NCBI RefSeq assembly: GCF_017901155.1
Contig: NZ_CP072800.1
Span: 372,001 to 436,000 of the forward strand
Length of the DNA: 64,000 nucleotides
Direction of reading: 5' to 3'
From: Candidatus Thiothrix anitrata
Lineage (GTDB): Bacteria; Pseudomonadota; Gammaproteobacteria; Thiotrichales; Thiotrichaceae
Made by a program: the position numbers and the translations under genes. Shown here in pieces: positions 24,127-33,034 of the stretch. The notes under the pieces were generated by a model, which was not told where the DNA came from, made no database searches, and was given only the letters and a program-made list of their open reading frames with translations. Position 1 is the first letter of the stretch. Each line of letters begins with the position of its first letter.

Positions 24127-25063
24127 TGGAAACGACCATCCACATATACGCCGACTGGATTCTACCCGATGGTGGCGGGCTACCTGTACCGCAGTTGGTT
24201 GGCACACTGACTTCTACCCTGATTCGCAACAAAGAGCTGTTCAACTTTGCGTATGCATCTGAATGGCTTGCATCTTCCCATGCTCTTCCCATAGACCCTG
24301 ATCTGCACTTGTTTGCTGGTCGCCAGTTCAGTGAAGGCCAAAATTTCCGGGTATTTCTGGATTCCTGCCCTGATCGCTGGGGTCGCTTGCTGATGAAACG
24401 TCGCGAAGCCGCCATCGCCAGACGGGAAGAACGCCGCGCAAACGTGCTGCTGGAGGTGGATTACCTGCTGGGCGTACATGACCATTACCGTATGGGTGGC
24501 CTACGTTTTAAGCGGGATACCAATGGTTCGTTTCTGGACAATAACGACAAATTGGCAGCACCTCCCGTCATTTTGACCGCAAAGTTAGCAGGAAACTGTA
24601 CTTTACCTCAGCCATGACCCAACTTGGCTATTATGACGGTGACTATGAAGCCAGTTATCTGGAGTTGGCGGAGTTTATTACCTTCCACGGCTCACAAACC
24701 CTGCAAGATTTGGAGCAACTCTGGCGGCGCATTGTTTTCAACATCGCCATTTCCAATACCGACGACCATTTACGTAATCACGGTTTCATTCTGGATACGC
24801 AGGGCTGGCGTTTGTCCCCGGCATACGACATCAACCCGGTTACGCCTGCCCACGGCTTGCACTTGAGCATTAACGAATCCAGTAACCAATTGGATTTTGC
24901 CTTAGCGCAAGAAGTTGCCGATTATTTTAGGGTTAAGCCCACCCGCGCCAAAAGCATTCAACAAGAGGTTTGCCGGAGTGTCAGCCATTGGGCGGAGAAG
25001 GCAAAAGCTATCGGTATCAGCAGGTCTGAACAGGAAAGGATGGCGCAGGCTTTCCGGTTTTGA
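24126..25063 (+). pseudogene. hipA: HipA-like kinase with an internal deletion
   Basis: The first frame (24126-24617) gives the HipA N-terminal region, including FRVFLDSCPDRWGRLLMKRRE and the DNNDKLAAPP element. The second (24614-25063) gives the C-terminal kinase lobe with NIAISNTDDHLRNHGF and YDINP. Between them about 130 residues are missing. The sequence jumps from KLAAPP directly to what reads, in another frame, as RHFDRKVSRKLYFTSAMTQLG. The lost part contains the Gly-rich ATP loop and the nucleotide-binding Lys, so the kinase should be inactive. It was a serine kinase of the HipA persistence-toxin family. Confidence 0.85.
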
Positions 25064-25409
25064 TCCTTTCATACTGAGGAAAACTGGGCATTGTAGTGAC
25101 TGTTGCAACATCCTATCATAGAGGAACGACTCTCCCCTTGACCGTTTGGCTAGGTTAAATGCTCTTGGGGTGGCAAGCCGCCTTCGGGCGGCTTTGTCAT
25201 TTCTGGAGAATGGATATTTTGCGAACCATCGTTTTCATTGATCATCGGCATATCTGCAAGGAACTGAAAGCCTTATCCCATTGGGTGAAAGTGCTTAAGT
25301 TAGACGATATGGCACAAGCACAATTGCCTCATAAGATACCCGGAACATCCATTACCAAGCCAAGCAGTTGGTAAATTTTCGCAACAAATTCCGTTTGCCT
25401 ATCTGACCG
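25064..25409. other. gene-poor gap between hipA remnant and HIT copy 2
   Basis: This 346-bp stretch holds a GC-rich hairpin (25175-25196) and no convincing gene. A 54-codon frame at 25210-25374 begins MDILRTIVFIDHRHICKELK, which faintly resembles the start of NYN-type nuclease domains. It ends early and has only a poorly spaced GGAG, so at best it is a remnant. Confidence 0.5.
25175..25196 (+). terminator. probable terminator hairpin downstream of hipA
   Basis: A perfect 8-bp stem AAGCCGCC with a TTCG tetraloop and GGCGGCTT is followed by a short T-poor tail (TGTCATTT). The UUCG loop makes it very stable. The weak T-run means termination could be inefficient. Confidence 0.6.
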
Positions 25410-25796
25410 TCATTCCCAATACACCGCCTTTTCAGGAAAAATCCACCGCACCCCACCACGCGGATCTTCCTGATCGCCCACATAACGCGGCATCACATGC
25501 ACATGCAGGTGAAACACCGTTTGACCTGCCGCTTCCCCGACATTCACCCCGATGTTATAGCCTGCTGGCTGGTGTTGGGTATCCAATTGCTGCTTGGTGA
25601 GATGCAGCAATTCATGCAAAGCGTTGAATTCTTCAGCCGTGAGTTCAAACAGTGAAGCCACATGACGCTTCGGAATAAGCAGCGAATGCCCCAACGACAC
25701 CGGAAAACGGTCACGAATCACCACATGAAACGCATTTTCCGCCACAATATCCGCCGCCGCGAGTTGGCAGAACGGGCAAGATGATGCAGTGGTCAT
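25410..25796 (-). CDS. HIT-family nucleotide hydrolase or transferase, copy 2
   Basis: This 128-residue histidine-triad protein has CPFC near residue 8 and HLHVHVMPR near 102. It differs from copy 1 (22531-22911) at five positions of the shared region. Its ATG overlaps the stop of the upstream Fic fragment as ATGA, so it is now translated together with that remnant. This differs from copy 1, which follows an AbiEi-like remnant. Which copy is ancestral is not clear. Confidence 0.9.
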   Translation of the reverse strand: MTTASSCPFCQLAAADIVAENAFHVVIRDRFPVSLGHSLLIPKRHVASLFELTAEEFNALHELLHLTKQQLDTQHQPAGYNIGVNVGEAAGQTVFHLHVHVMPRYVGDQEDPRGGVRWIFPEKAVYWE

Positions 25797-26173
25797 GTGA
25801 TCCGCGTGTACCAAGTGCCGCGTCCTTGCCCGTGCCGCTGAATATGCCCGTTTTCCATCAGTTGGGCAATGCGCAGTTTCAGGGTGGCGCGTGGGATATG
25901 GGTGAGTTCCTCCGCCTGTTTCATGGTGATGCGCCCGTTGTCTTTGAGGTATTCCAGAATCTTGACGCTATCTGCGGGTAGGCTTTCCCAGCCTAGGTTA
26001 TCCGCCATCTTCGCCGCCAGATGGTCTTTCTGGGCTTTCAAGGAACGCAGGAAAAAGGATAGCCAAGGCAACCAGTCAGGGGCTTCCTGATCGAGTGTAC
26101 CTTGAGTGCGACGCAAGGCGAGGTAATAGCTATCTTTATTGCGCTCAATGATGCTTTCCAGCGAGGTGGGTTT
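25793..26173 (-). pseudogene. C-terminal remnant of a Fic-family protein
   Basis: The open frame of about 126 codons begins immediately after a stop codon with SLESIIERNKDSYYLALRR, then APDWLPWLSFFLRSLKAQKDHL and a winged-helix tail (ITMKQAEELTHIPRATLKLRI). These are the last parts of long Fic AMP-transferase proteins. The catalytic Fic motif (HPFxxGNGR) and everything before it are missing. A shortened product could start at a TTG at 26116. It ends by overlapping HIT copy 2. Confidence 0.75.
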
Positions 26174-26236
26174 TCATAAATAGTCAAAAAAGTGAAAAGC
26201 GTTAGCCAATAATAGCCGTAATTAGCCAATACGCAA

Positions 26237-28252
26237 CTAAAACCCTAATTGCCGCAATATCCGTTGCAACTGCCGACACGCTCCCGCATCAGGCTGCGGC
26301 GCGTAACACAAGGATTCATAAACACGGGTAAACTCGGTAATCGCTGCGGCTTTCTCCGGGAAGGCAACCGCCGCTTGCACAGCAAAATCGCCCGGTGTTT
26401 GCCCCTTGGCACGCACCACCCCACGCTTTGCCAAGGCACTGCAAAAACGCCGATAAAGTTGATGTTCCCGCGCTTCACGCACCTTACGCCGCGCTAACCC
26501 CAGCAATAATCCCCAACCCAAGCCAATCACCAGCATTAAAACCCCGATGAACATCGCGACCCGCCACCAACTGACTTCACCCAATAGCTGCTGCAACAAC
26601 GCCAATTGCGTCGTAGCGTCATAACCCAACACCCACCGCTGCCAGCCGTATTGCAACGCATCCCACTGCACGCGCACCCCATTTAACCAAGTCACGTTAC
26701 GCAAACTGAAATGCTCGTTTTCCAAAAAGCTGCCTTCTGCTTGCACCGCTGCGGCTAAACCTTGCTCGATACGCTCCGGGGCAATCACTGCCGTCGGGTC
26801 AATTTGCACCCACCCCTTGCCTGCTTGCCATACTTCCGTCCACGCATGGGCATCGTATTGATGCACGCTTAAATAGTTGCCTTTAGCATTCCATTCACCG
26901 CCTTGATAACCCGCCACCACCCGTGCGGGAATCCCGGCTGCCCGCATTAAAAACACGAAACTGCCCGCGTAATGCGCACAAAAGCCGCGTTGTGCATCAA
27001 ATAAAAACGCATCAATCGTATTTTTTTCCCCCAACAGCGGCGGGCGTAACGTGTAATGAAATTGCTGCTCACGAAAATGCGCTAACACCTTGTCGATATA
27101 GGCTTGCTCATTCGCGGCGGTGGCACGCCAACGTTGCGCCAACTCACGACTACGGGCATCACCCGTTTCAGGCAGTTGCAACGCCAAATCTCGCAACATG
27201 GGGGAAAGCTTAAAATCAAGCACCGACTGCGGGTAGCTCACCGCCGACAACATTAATGGGGCTTGCAATGGCTGACGCGCCATAACCCGGTGATCAGCAG
27301 CCTGCAAGACCTCTGCCCCACGCACGTTCAAAGCGGGTGTCAGGGTAAACAACCAAGGCTGACCGGTTTTTTCATACACCGCATCGTATGCTACGGCTAC
27401 GCCTTGTCGCTGCACCTGATCCGAATGCAGCGCGAACTCACCACGCACCACATCATTGATTTGTAAAGGGTCATAAGTTTGTGAAAACTGCTTCCAAGCT
27501 TGCCCATCAAAATGATTCAGCACCAAACCACGCCAATACAACTGCTTTTGTGCAGGACGCTCCCCTTTAAACGTGACCCGAAACGCCAGCTCCGACGACT
27601 GGCTCAACTGCGCAATATCCCCCGGTGTCATCTGATCCGACACCCCGGTTTTGGCTTGATTGGATAACGTCGGCAATGACCACAACGGAGCTAAACGCGG
27701 CGCGAATACAAACAACACCAGCATTAACGGCAAACACAGCAGCAACATTGTTCCCGCCAACCGCAGATTAAAGCGCACCTGCTGCCATGTGGAAAATTCC
27801 GCGACGGATTGTTGCGTACCGATCAATGCACCGGTTAATACCACCAAGGAAAATATCCCGTACCCGCCTGCCAACAGCGTTTGTGCATACAAAAAGTACA
27901 GTGCCACCAAAAAATAACCGCTGAAAATCACCACCAGCGCATCACGTCGCTGAATCGCTTCCAACGATTTAAACGCAAACCCCAGCAACAACAGAGCCGA
28001 CATTGCTTCCAACGAAGGAAATTGCAGCCCACTCAACCACAACCCGCCAATGCCAGTCGCTGCCAATACCGCCTTAACCCAAGTTTGCGGCTGACTCGCG
28101 CCACCTGCTAATACCCACAACCGCCAGCCAGCGGTAAACAACACCACCGGAATCAACCACAACGGCAAATGCAGTGCGAACGGCAACATCACCACCACCG
28201 ACGCAGCCAATAACCACAACATCCCCACGTAAGTAACTGACTGTTTAGGCAT
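26237..28252 (-). CDS. tgpA: TgpA-like membrane transglutaminase (DUF3488/transglutaminase)
   Basis: This 671-residue protein has about six membrane helices in the first 200 residues, a periplasmic transglutaminase domain at about 370-500, another helix near 560 and a cytoplasmic tail. The catalytic triad is visible: Cys in RGFCAHYAGSF, His in YDAHAWTEVW and Asp in WVQIDPTA. Family members act on envelope proteins or peptides. It is the third gene of a MoxR-DUF58-TgpA operon, with its ATG overlapping the DUF58 stop by 8 bp. Confidence 0.9.
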   Translation of the reverse strand: MPKQSVTYVGMLWLLAASVVVMLPFALHLPLWLIPVVLFTAGWRLWVLAGGASQPQTWVKAVLAATGIGGLWLSGLQFPSLEAMSALLLLGFAFKSLEAIQRRDALVVIFSGYFLVALYFLYAQTLLAGGYGIFSLVVLTGALIGTQQSVAEFSTWQQVRFNLRLAGTMLLLCLPLMLVLFVFAPRLAPLWSLPTLSNQAKTGVSDQMTPGDIAQLSQSSELAFRVTFKGERPAQKQLYWRGLVLNHFDGQAWKQFSQTYDPLQINDVVRGEFALHSDQVQRQGVAVAYDAVYEKTGQPWLFTLTPALNVRGAEVLQAADHRVMARQPLQAPLMLSAVSYPQSVLDFKLSPMLRDLALQLPETGDARSRELAQRWRATAANEQAYIDKVLAHFREQQFHYTLRPPLLGEKNTIDAFLFDAQRGFCAHYAGSFVFLMRAAGIPARVVAGYQGGEWNAKGNYLSVHQYDAHAWTEVWQAGKGWVQIDPTAVIAPERIEQGLAAAVQAEGSFLENEHFSLRNVTWLNGVRVQWDALQYGWQRWVLGYDATTQLALLQQLLGEVSWWRVAMFIGVLMLVIGLGWGLLLGLARRKVREAREHQLYRRFCSALAKRGVVRAKGQTPGDFAVQAAVAFPEKAAAITEFTRVYESLCYAPQPDAGACRQLQRILRQLGF

Positions 28253-29141
28253 CTTCTACCCCAAACAACGCCAACGCCCGTAAACAACGCGCCTGATGTG
28301 CCTCTCCCTGCCCCGGCTCGATCGTTACCCCCGGCAATTTCAGCCCGTAATGGCGTTGCGCCTGATGAAATTCCAACACCTGACTGCACAAGTGCGATAA
28401 ACGCACTTCCACCCCCGGCATTGGCAAGCTGTCCCAGTCCAGCCACAAGGCGTGACTGGCGTAATCCACAAAGGTTTTGGTATAAAGCTTACCGGTTTGC
28501 GCGTATTTTCCCCAGTGTAAGTGTTTGGGTGCATCGCCCACCTGATACACACGTACCCCGCCAAAATCGCTGCTGCCACCCGCGATTTCACGCCCGTCTT
28601 GACTGGTTTGCGCGGTCAAATCGTGTTCGGGAAAGGAACGCGCCAGCGGTTGCGGATACACCAATCCTTGCACCGGCAACGCCACATAAGCCCATGCCAA
28701 CGCCAAACCGGTGGGATAAGCACTAGCAATGCGGACACGTGGCGGCTGAAACCACCCACGTCGCGCCGTCGAATGCGACAACTTCACCCGCACAGTGTTA
28801 TGTGTCGATAAATTGACCTGCACGCTATCTTCGTCAGGCCAAGACAATTGCAACGCAAATTTACGCTGACGTGGGGCGCAACTCAGCTCGATTTCCACCA
28901 CGGCTTTATCACCGACAAAACACGGTTCCACTCCGACCGCTTGCACTTGCAAGCCCGCAACATTGCGCCATGTGTAAAACACATTGATCAACAATAACGC
29001 CAACAGCCAAAAACACACCGCGTACACCAAGGCATTTTGGAAATTGACCGCCAGCAAAAACAACAAACCAATCAATAACAACAAACCTAGAGTCGGCTTA
29101 CTGGGCAGGATAAAAACCGTTTTGCGCCCCAGCTCAACCAT
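28245..29141 (-). CDS. DUF58-domain protein
   Basis: This 298-residue protein has two adjacent membrane helices near the N-terminus (TLGLLLLIGLLFLLAVNF and LVYAVCFWLLALLLINVFY) and the DUF58 core at about 190-240 (DFGGVRVYQVGDAPKHLHW, then GKLYTKTFVDYASHALWLDWD). It is the middle gene of the MoxR-DUF58-TgpA unit, starting inside the end of the MoxR gene. DUF58 proteins work with MoxR chaperones in envelope or metalloprotein assembly. The ATG at 29141 is preferred to a TTG two codons earlier. Confidence 0.88.
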   Translation of the reverse strand: MVELGRKTVFILPSKPTLGLLLLIGLLFLLAVNFQNALVYAVCFWLLALLLINVFYTWRNVAGLQVQAVGVEPCFVGDKAVVEIELSCAPRQRKFALQLSWPDEDSVQVNLSTHNTVRVKLSHSTARRGWFQPPRVRIASAYPTGLALAWAYVALPVQGLVYPQPLARSFPEHDLTAQTSQDGREIAGGSSDFGGVRVYQVGDAPKHLHWGKYAQTGKLYTKTFVDYASHALWLDWDSLPMPGVEVRLSHLCSQVLEFHQAQRHYGLKLPGVTIEPGQGEAHQARCLRALALFGVEDA

Positions 29142-30063
29142 TACCAATCACATCCACACTGTTGAGGATATGCCGTGCTAATTGTTCGCCATGCGTTTCG
29201 GTGCGCCCAATTAAACGATGCCCTGCCACCGCCACAAAAACGGCTTGCACATCTTCCGGCAATACATGCCCACGCCCTTGCAATAACGCCCAGGCTTGCG
29301 CACTTTTCACCAAGGCTTGCGCTCCGCGTGGTGATAAACCTAACTGGCACACTTCGCGCTGACGGGTTTGTGCAATCAAACGTTGCAGATAATCGAGCAG
29401 GGTATCGGTCATTTTGACTTGTGGAATCAGACTTTGCAGGGCTTTAAGGCGTTGTGCATTCAATACGGGTTGCAGGTTCGCTAGTAAATTGCGCCCACTG
29501 CGGCCTTTGAGCAATTCGCGCTCCACCACAGGGTCGGGATAACCCAAGGAGATGCGCAATAAAAACCGATCCAGTTGCGATTCGGGCAGAGGAAACGTTC
29601 CCGCCTGCGTGCTGGGATTTTGGGTAGCAATCACGAAAAATGGCGTGGGCAAACGGTGACTGGTGCCATCAACGCTGACTTGTTGTTCTTCCATCGCTTC
29701 CAGCAACGCACTTTGCGCTTTGGGGCTGGCACGATTGAGTTCATCCGCCAGAAAAATCTGACTAAACACCGCGCCGGGATGAAACCGAAATTGCCCGCTG
29801 TGAGCCTCAAACACCGTCGCGCCAATCACATCGGCTGGCAATAAGTCGCTGGTAAATTGCACCCGCTTATAGTCCAGCCCACACACCGTAGCGAGTGCGT
29901 GCGCGAGGGTGGTTTTTCCCATACCGGGCAAATCTTCGAGCAATAAATGCCCATTCGCCAGCAAACAGGTCAGCGCGAGACGCACCTGTTGCTCTTTACC
30001 AAGAATGACTTTATTTAACTGCGCCAAGGTGGCGTGAATCAGTTGCGGAGCCGCAGCCGTCAT
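29134..30063 (-). CDS. MoxR-family AAA ATPase
   Basis: This 309-residue chaperone-like ATPase has Walker A EDLPGMGKTTLAHALA near residue 41, Walker B/sensor text FLADELNRASPKAQSALLEAMEE near 100, FVIATQNPSTQAGTFPLPE near 142 and a C-terminal lid domain with LSPRGAQALVKSAQAWALL. MoxR proteins activate or mature partner proteins using ATP. It is the first gene of the operon with DUF58 and TgpA proteins, the standard arrangement. Confidence 0.92.
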   Translation of the reverse strand: MTAAAPQLIHATLAQLNKVILGKEQQVRLALTCLLANGHLLLEDLPGMGKTTLAHALATVCGLDYKRVQFTSDLLPADVIGATVFEAHSGQFRFHPGAVFSQIFLADELNRASPKAQSALLEAMEEQQVSVDGTSHRLPTPFFVIATQNPSTQAGTFPLPESQLDRFLLRISLGYPDPVVERELLKGRSGRNLLANLQPVLNAQRLKALQSLIPQVKMTDTLLDYLQRLIAQTRQREVCQLGLSPRGAQALVKSAQAWALLQGRGHVLPEDVQAVFVAVAGHRLIGRTETHGEQLARHILNSVDVIGNG

Positions 30064-30151
30064 GTGAGGTTTCCGTTGTTGTTATGATGTATTAACCGGA
30101 ACTCTACACGATAGGCTGAAGCTTGCCTATGTTGAAACGATTGCTGGCGGC

Positions 30152-30655
30152 TTAAATATCTGCCAGGGTACGTAAATATTGAAACAATTCACGACTGCTT
30201 TTGGGTGGCTTACTGGCAGCTTGTTCCTTGCGGGCATTACGAATCAGGGTGCGGGTGTGCTGCATATCCAGTTCGGGGTAAGTTTTCATCAAATCCCCCA
30301 AGGCATTGTCATCTACCAATAAACGCTCACGCCACCGTTCCAGTTGATGAAACTTCGCATTATCTGCACGATTACGCCCGTCCCAATCATCTAACTGCGC
30401 TTGAATCGGCTCTAACTCAATGGTACGCATGATTTTGCCGATGTACTGCTTTTGACGACGTATCGCGCCGTTGCTATCCAAACGTTTCGCCAAAATTACC
30501 GCGTCATACAGCTTTTCAGGCAAATCTAACTGCTCAAGCTGCTCTTGGCGCAATGTGATCAGCCGTTCGCCCACCACCTGCGCGGCTTCCGCTTCACGTT
30601 TGACTTGGCTTCTGCTGATGAAATCATCGTCTTCATCATCGTATTCATTCCACAC
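30152..30655 (-). CDS. yjgA: ribosome-associated protein YjgA (DUF615)
   Basis: This 167-residue helical protein matches YjgA, a factor bound to the large ribosomal subunit during assembly. It shows an acidic start (NEYDDEDDDFISRSQVKREA), LPEKLYDAVILAKRL, RRQKQYIGKIMR and WRERLL near 125. I chose the GTG at 30655 because AAGGA lies 8 bp before it and the product then has the usual length. A longer frame to 30730 adds residues with no family resemblance. It is upstream of, and probably separate from, the MoxR operon. Confidence 0.85.
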   Translation of the reverse strand: MWNEYDDEDDDFISRSQVKREAEAAQVVGERLITLRQEQLEQLDLPEKLYDAVILAKRLDSNGAIRRQKQYIGKIMRTIELEPIQAQLDDWDGRNRADNAKFHQLERWRERLLVDDNALGDLMKTYPELDMQHTRTLIRNARKEQAASKPPKSSRELFQYLRTLADI

Positions 30656-30786
30656 AAGACTATCCTTACCGTAACTGCAAGGGTGCATTCTAAAACAAAA
30701 AGGTGCTTGAAGGATAACGCTTCCCCGCATTCACGCCTAGCTAAAGTCCGCTATAATGCCCCTATCACCCACAGCAGGCGCGGCAC

Positions 30787-32346
30787 ATGAAAAAATTACC
30801 CATCGGCATCAGCACTCTCGAAAGAATCATCTCAGGTAATTGCGTGTATGTGGATAAAACTGCTCACATTCAAACATTGCTTGATAAGGGTTCGTATTAC
30901 TTCCTCTCACGCCCGCGCCGTTTCGGGAAATCCTTGTTGGTAGACACTTTGCATCAGTTATTTGCGGGTAATGAGGCATTGTTTCAGGGTTTGCACATCC
31001 ACCCGCATTGGGATTGGGCGGTGCAATACCCGGTGATTGCCATCAGCTTTGGTTCGGGGCAATTAGCCAATCGAGCGGAACTGGACGAAAAAATCGGGGA
31101 ATTGCTGCGTATTAATCAGCAACGACTCGGTATTACCTGTGAAGAAAAAAGCCTGTCTGGCTGCTTCGCTGAACTTATCCGCAATGCTAAGGATAAGTAT
31201 GGGCGCAACGTCGTTATTTTAGTGGATGAATACGACAAACCGCTTCTCGACAATATCACCGACAGCAGTGTGGCAGCGGAAATGCGCAATGGCTTGCGTA
31301 ACTTGTATTCGGTGATCAAAGACAACGATGCCCATATCCGCTTTGCTTTCCTCACGGGGGTGAGCAAATTTTCCAAAGTATCGTTGTTCAGCGGCTTGAA
31401 TAACTTGGAAGATATTACCCTAGACCCGCGTTACAGTGCCTTGTGCGGTTATACCCAAACCGAGTTGGAACAACATTTCGGCGAACATTTGCAAGGCGCG
31501 GATATGTCGCTGGTACGTTCTTGGTACAACGGCTATAACTGGCTGGGGGAGAGTGTTTATAACCCGTTTGATGTGCTGCTGTTTATTTCCAAAGGCAAGG
31601 AATTCCTACCTTATTGGTTTGAAACCGCCACGCCGTCATTCTTGGTGGATATTTTGCGCAAACGCCCGTTCCATCTACCCGACCTTGAAGCCGTGCGCAT
31701 GGATTACAAAGCCTTGGGGGATTTTGATATAGAGCGACTTCACGTGGAAACGCTGTTGTTCCAAACAGGCTATTTGACCATAAAGGATAAAAAACTGCCA
31801 TTTATGGGGGGCTTACCGGAATACACGCTCAGTTACCCGAATAACGAAGTGCGTTATAGCTTGATGAGCTATTTGCTGGAAAATTATTTGATGGATGAGC
31901 GGCAAGAACGCGGCTCGGTTTACGATGCGTTCCTTGTGAATGATTTTGCGGCATTGGAACAGCGGTTCCGCACCTTGTTTGACGGCATTGCGCATCAGAA
32001 CCACACCAAAAACACCATGGCAGCATACGAGGGCTATTACGCTTCGGTGATGTATGCATTTTTGTGTTCGTTGAGTTTGGATACTCGCGCTGAGGAAAGC
32101 AGCAGCAAGGGACGCGTCGATATTGCCTTGCGTTTCACCTTGCCGAATGGGCAAAAACAGGTATATATCTTTGAATTTAAGATGGTGAAAGGCGCGGACG
32201 GCGACGGCAGCGCACTGCAACAAATTAAAGCAAAGAACTACGCTGCGCCGTACCGTGACGGGCAGCATCGCATCTTTTTAATTGGTATGGAGTTCAGTGC
32301 TGAGGTGCGAAATTTTGTTAGGTTTGAGTGGGAGGAACTGCACTGA
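30787..32346 (+). CDS. AAA-ATPase-like protein with PD-(D/E)XK nuclease domain (DUF1703 type)
   Basis: This 519-residue protein starts with the AAA-ATPase-like region: PIGISTLERIISGNCVYVDK, then the P-loop-like FLSRPRRFGKSLLVDTL near 40-55 and VVILVDEYDKPLLD near 140. The C-terminal part is a PDDEXK-type nuclease: GRVDIALRFTLP (Asp) and YIFEFKMVKG (ExK) near 460-470, followed by the conserved QIKAKNYAAPY. Such genes are common in multi-copy families and suspected of defence or mobile-element roles. Its 3' end overlaps the convergent gene by 69 bp. Confidence 0.88.
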   Translation: MKKLPIGISTLERIISGNCVYVDKTAHIQTLLDKGSYYFLSRPRRFGKSLLVDTLHQLFAGNEALFQGLHIHPHWDWAVQYPVIAISFGSGQLANRAELDEKIGELLRINQQRLGITCEEKSLSGCFAELIRNAKDKYGRNVVILVDEYDKPLLDNITDSSVAAEMRNGLRNLYSVIKDNDAHIRFAFLTGVSKFSKVSLFSGLNNLEDITLDPRYSALCGYTQTELEQHFGEHLQGADMSLVRSWYNGYNWLGESVYNPFDVLLFISKGKEFLPYWFETATPSFLVDILRKRPFHLPDLEAVRMDYKALGDFDIERLHVETLLFQTGYLTIKDKKLPFMGGLPEYTLSYPNNEVRYSLMSYLLENYLMDERQERGSVYDAFLVNDFAALEQRFRTLFDGIAHQNHTKNTMAAYEGYYASVMYAFLCSLSLDTRAEESSSKGRVDIALRFTLPNGQKQVYIFEFKMVKGADGDGSALQQIKAKNYAAPYRDGQHRIFLIGMEFSAEVRNFVRFEWEELH

Positions 32347-33006
32347 AGTACGCAACTCACCCTCGAATAAAGCATTAAAACCAACCGATCCCCGCTGTTG
32401 CTGCACTTCAAAACCGGCTTGTGCATTGGGGGTAATGGTCGCCACTTGCAGCAAGTCTGGTGGGTATTCGATTTGCATGGAAACCCGCATCGGGTAGTAA
32501 CCGTCTAAAAATTTACGCATATACGGCCCATTCAGCAACACATAAGAGCCATTATCTTGGGTACGCAACGCACGTGTTTGTGCTTGTAAACAAATGCGTG
32601 CATCAAGGCCAACTTTGGTCAATTGCAAACTAGAGCCATCTACCCATGCTTTCTCAATATTGCGATGCTCAGTGACACGCATATCGCGGATATAACCATC
32701 ACGGAAAGTAATTTGCATGGCGGCAGCCTGATCCAGATTATCATGGCATTGTTCGAGTTGCGCCCAGCCCTCTTTCAAGGATTCAGCAGTAATCTTAATC
32801 TTATTTTGATGATGATGAATCACTTCGCCAGCAGGTGATATTGCCAGAAAATCCAGTTTTCCCTCATTGATTTGTGCGGAGGATTCCGCCGTATCAGATT
32901 CAAACCATGCTTCAAGTGCCTCACGCTCAGCCTTAACAGCAGGCGATTCCGCCCAAGCAGGCAACCCCAACAACGGTAAACACAGCAAAAATCCATACGA
33001 GCGCAT
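32278..33006 (-). CDS. secreted protein of unknown function
   Basis: This 242-residue protein has a signal peptide (MRSYGFLLCLPLLGLPAWA) and a mature part without recognised domains. It has two Cys (CHDNL near 96 and ICLQAQ near 143) that could form a disulfide, and a C-terminal beta-rich region. The ATG at 33006 has GGAGG 9 bp upstream. It follows the gene at 33035-34399 with a 28-bp gap, so the two form a unit. The last 69 bp overlap the convergent nuclease gene, unusual for unrelated genes and worth noting. Confidence 0.7.
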   Translation of the reverse strand: MRSYGFLLCLPLLGLPAWAESPAVKAEREALEAWFESDTAESSAQINEGKLDFLAISPAGEVIHHHQNKIKITAESLKEGWAQLEQCHDNLDQAAAMQITFRDGYIRDMRVTEHRNIEKAWVDGSSLQLTKVGLDARICLQAQTRALRTQDNGSYVLLNGPYMRKFLDGYYPMRVSMQIEYPPDLLQVATITPNAQAGFEVQQQRGSVGFNALFEGELRTSVQFLPLKPNKISHLSTELHTN

Positions 33007-33034
33007 ACGATTCAACCTCCGGCTTAAACTCAAA

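Noticed and set aside
25210-25374. 54-codon gene resembling the start of an NYN nuclease
   Set aside because: Too short, lacks the conserved acidic residues and has a poorly spaced ribosome-binding site.
22531-25796. Insertion sequence or composite transposon with HIT genes as ends
   Set aside because: No transposase, terminal inverted repeats or target duplications were seen; HIT genes are ordinary coding sequences.
30111-30130. Terminator between yjgA and the MoxR gene
   Set aside because: ATAGGC/GCCTAT forms a stem but there is no T-run on either strand and the stem is short.
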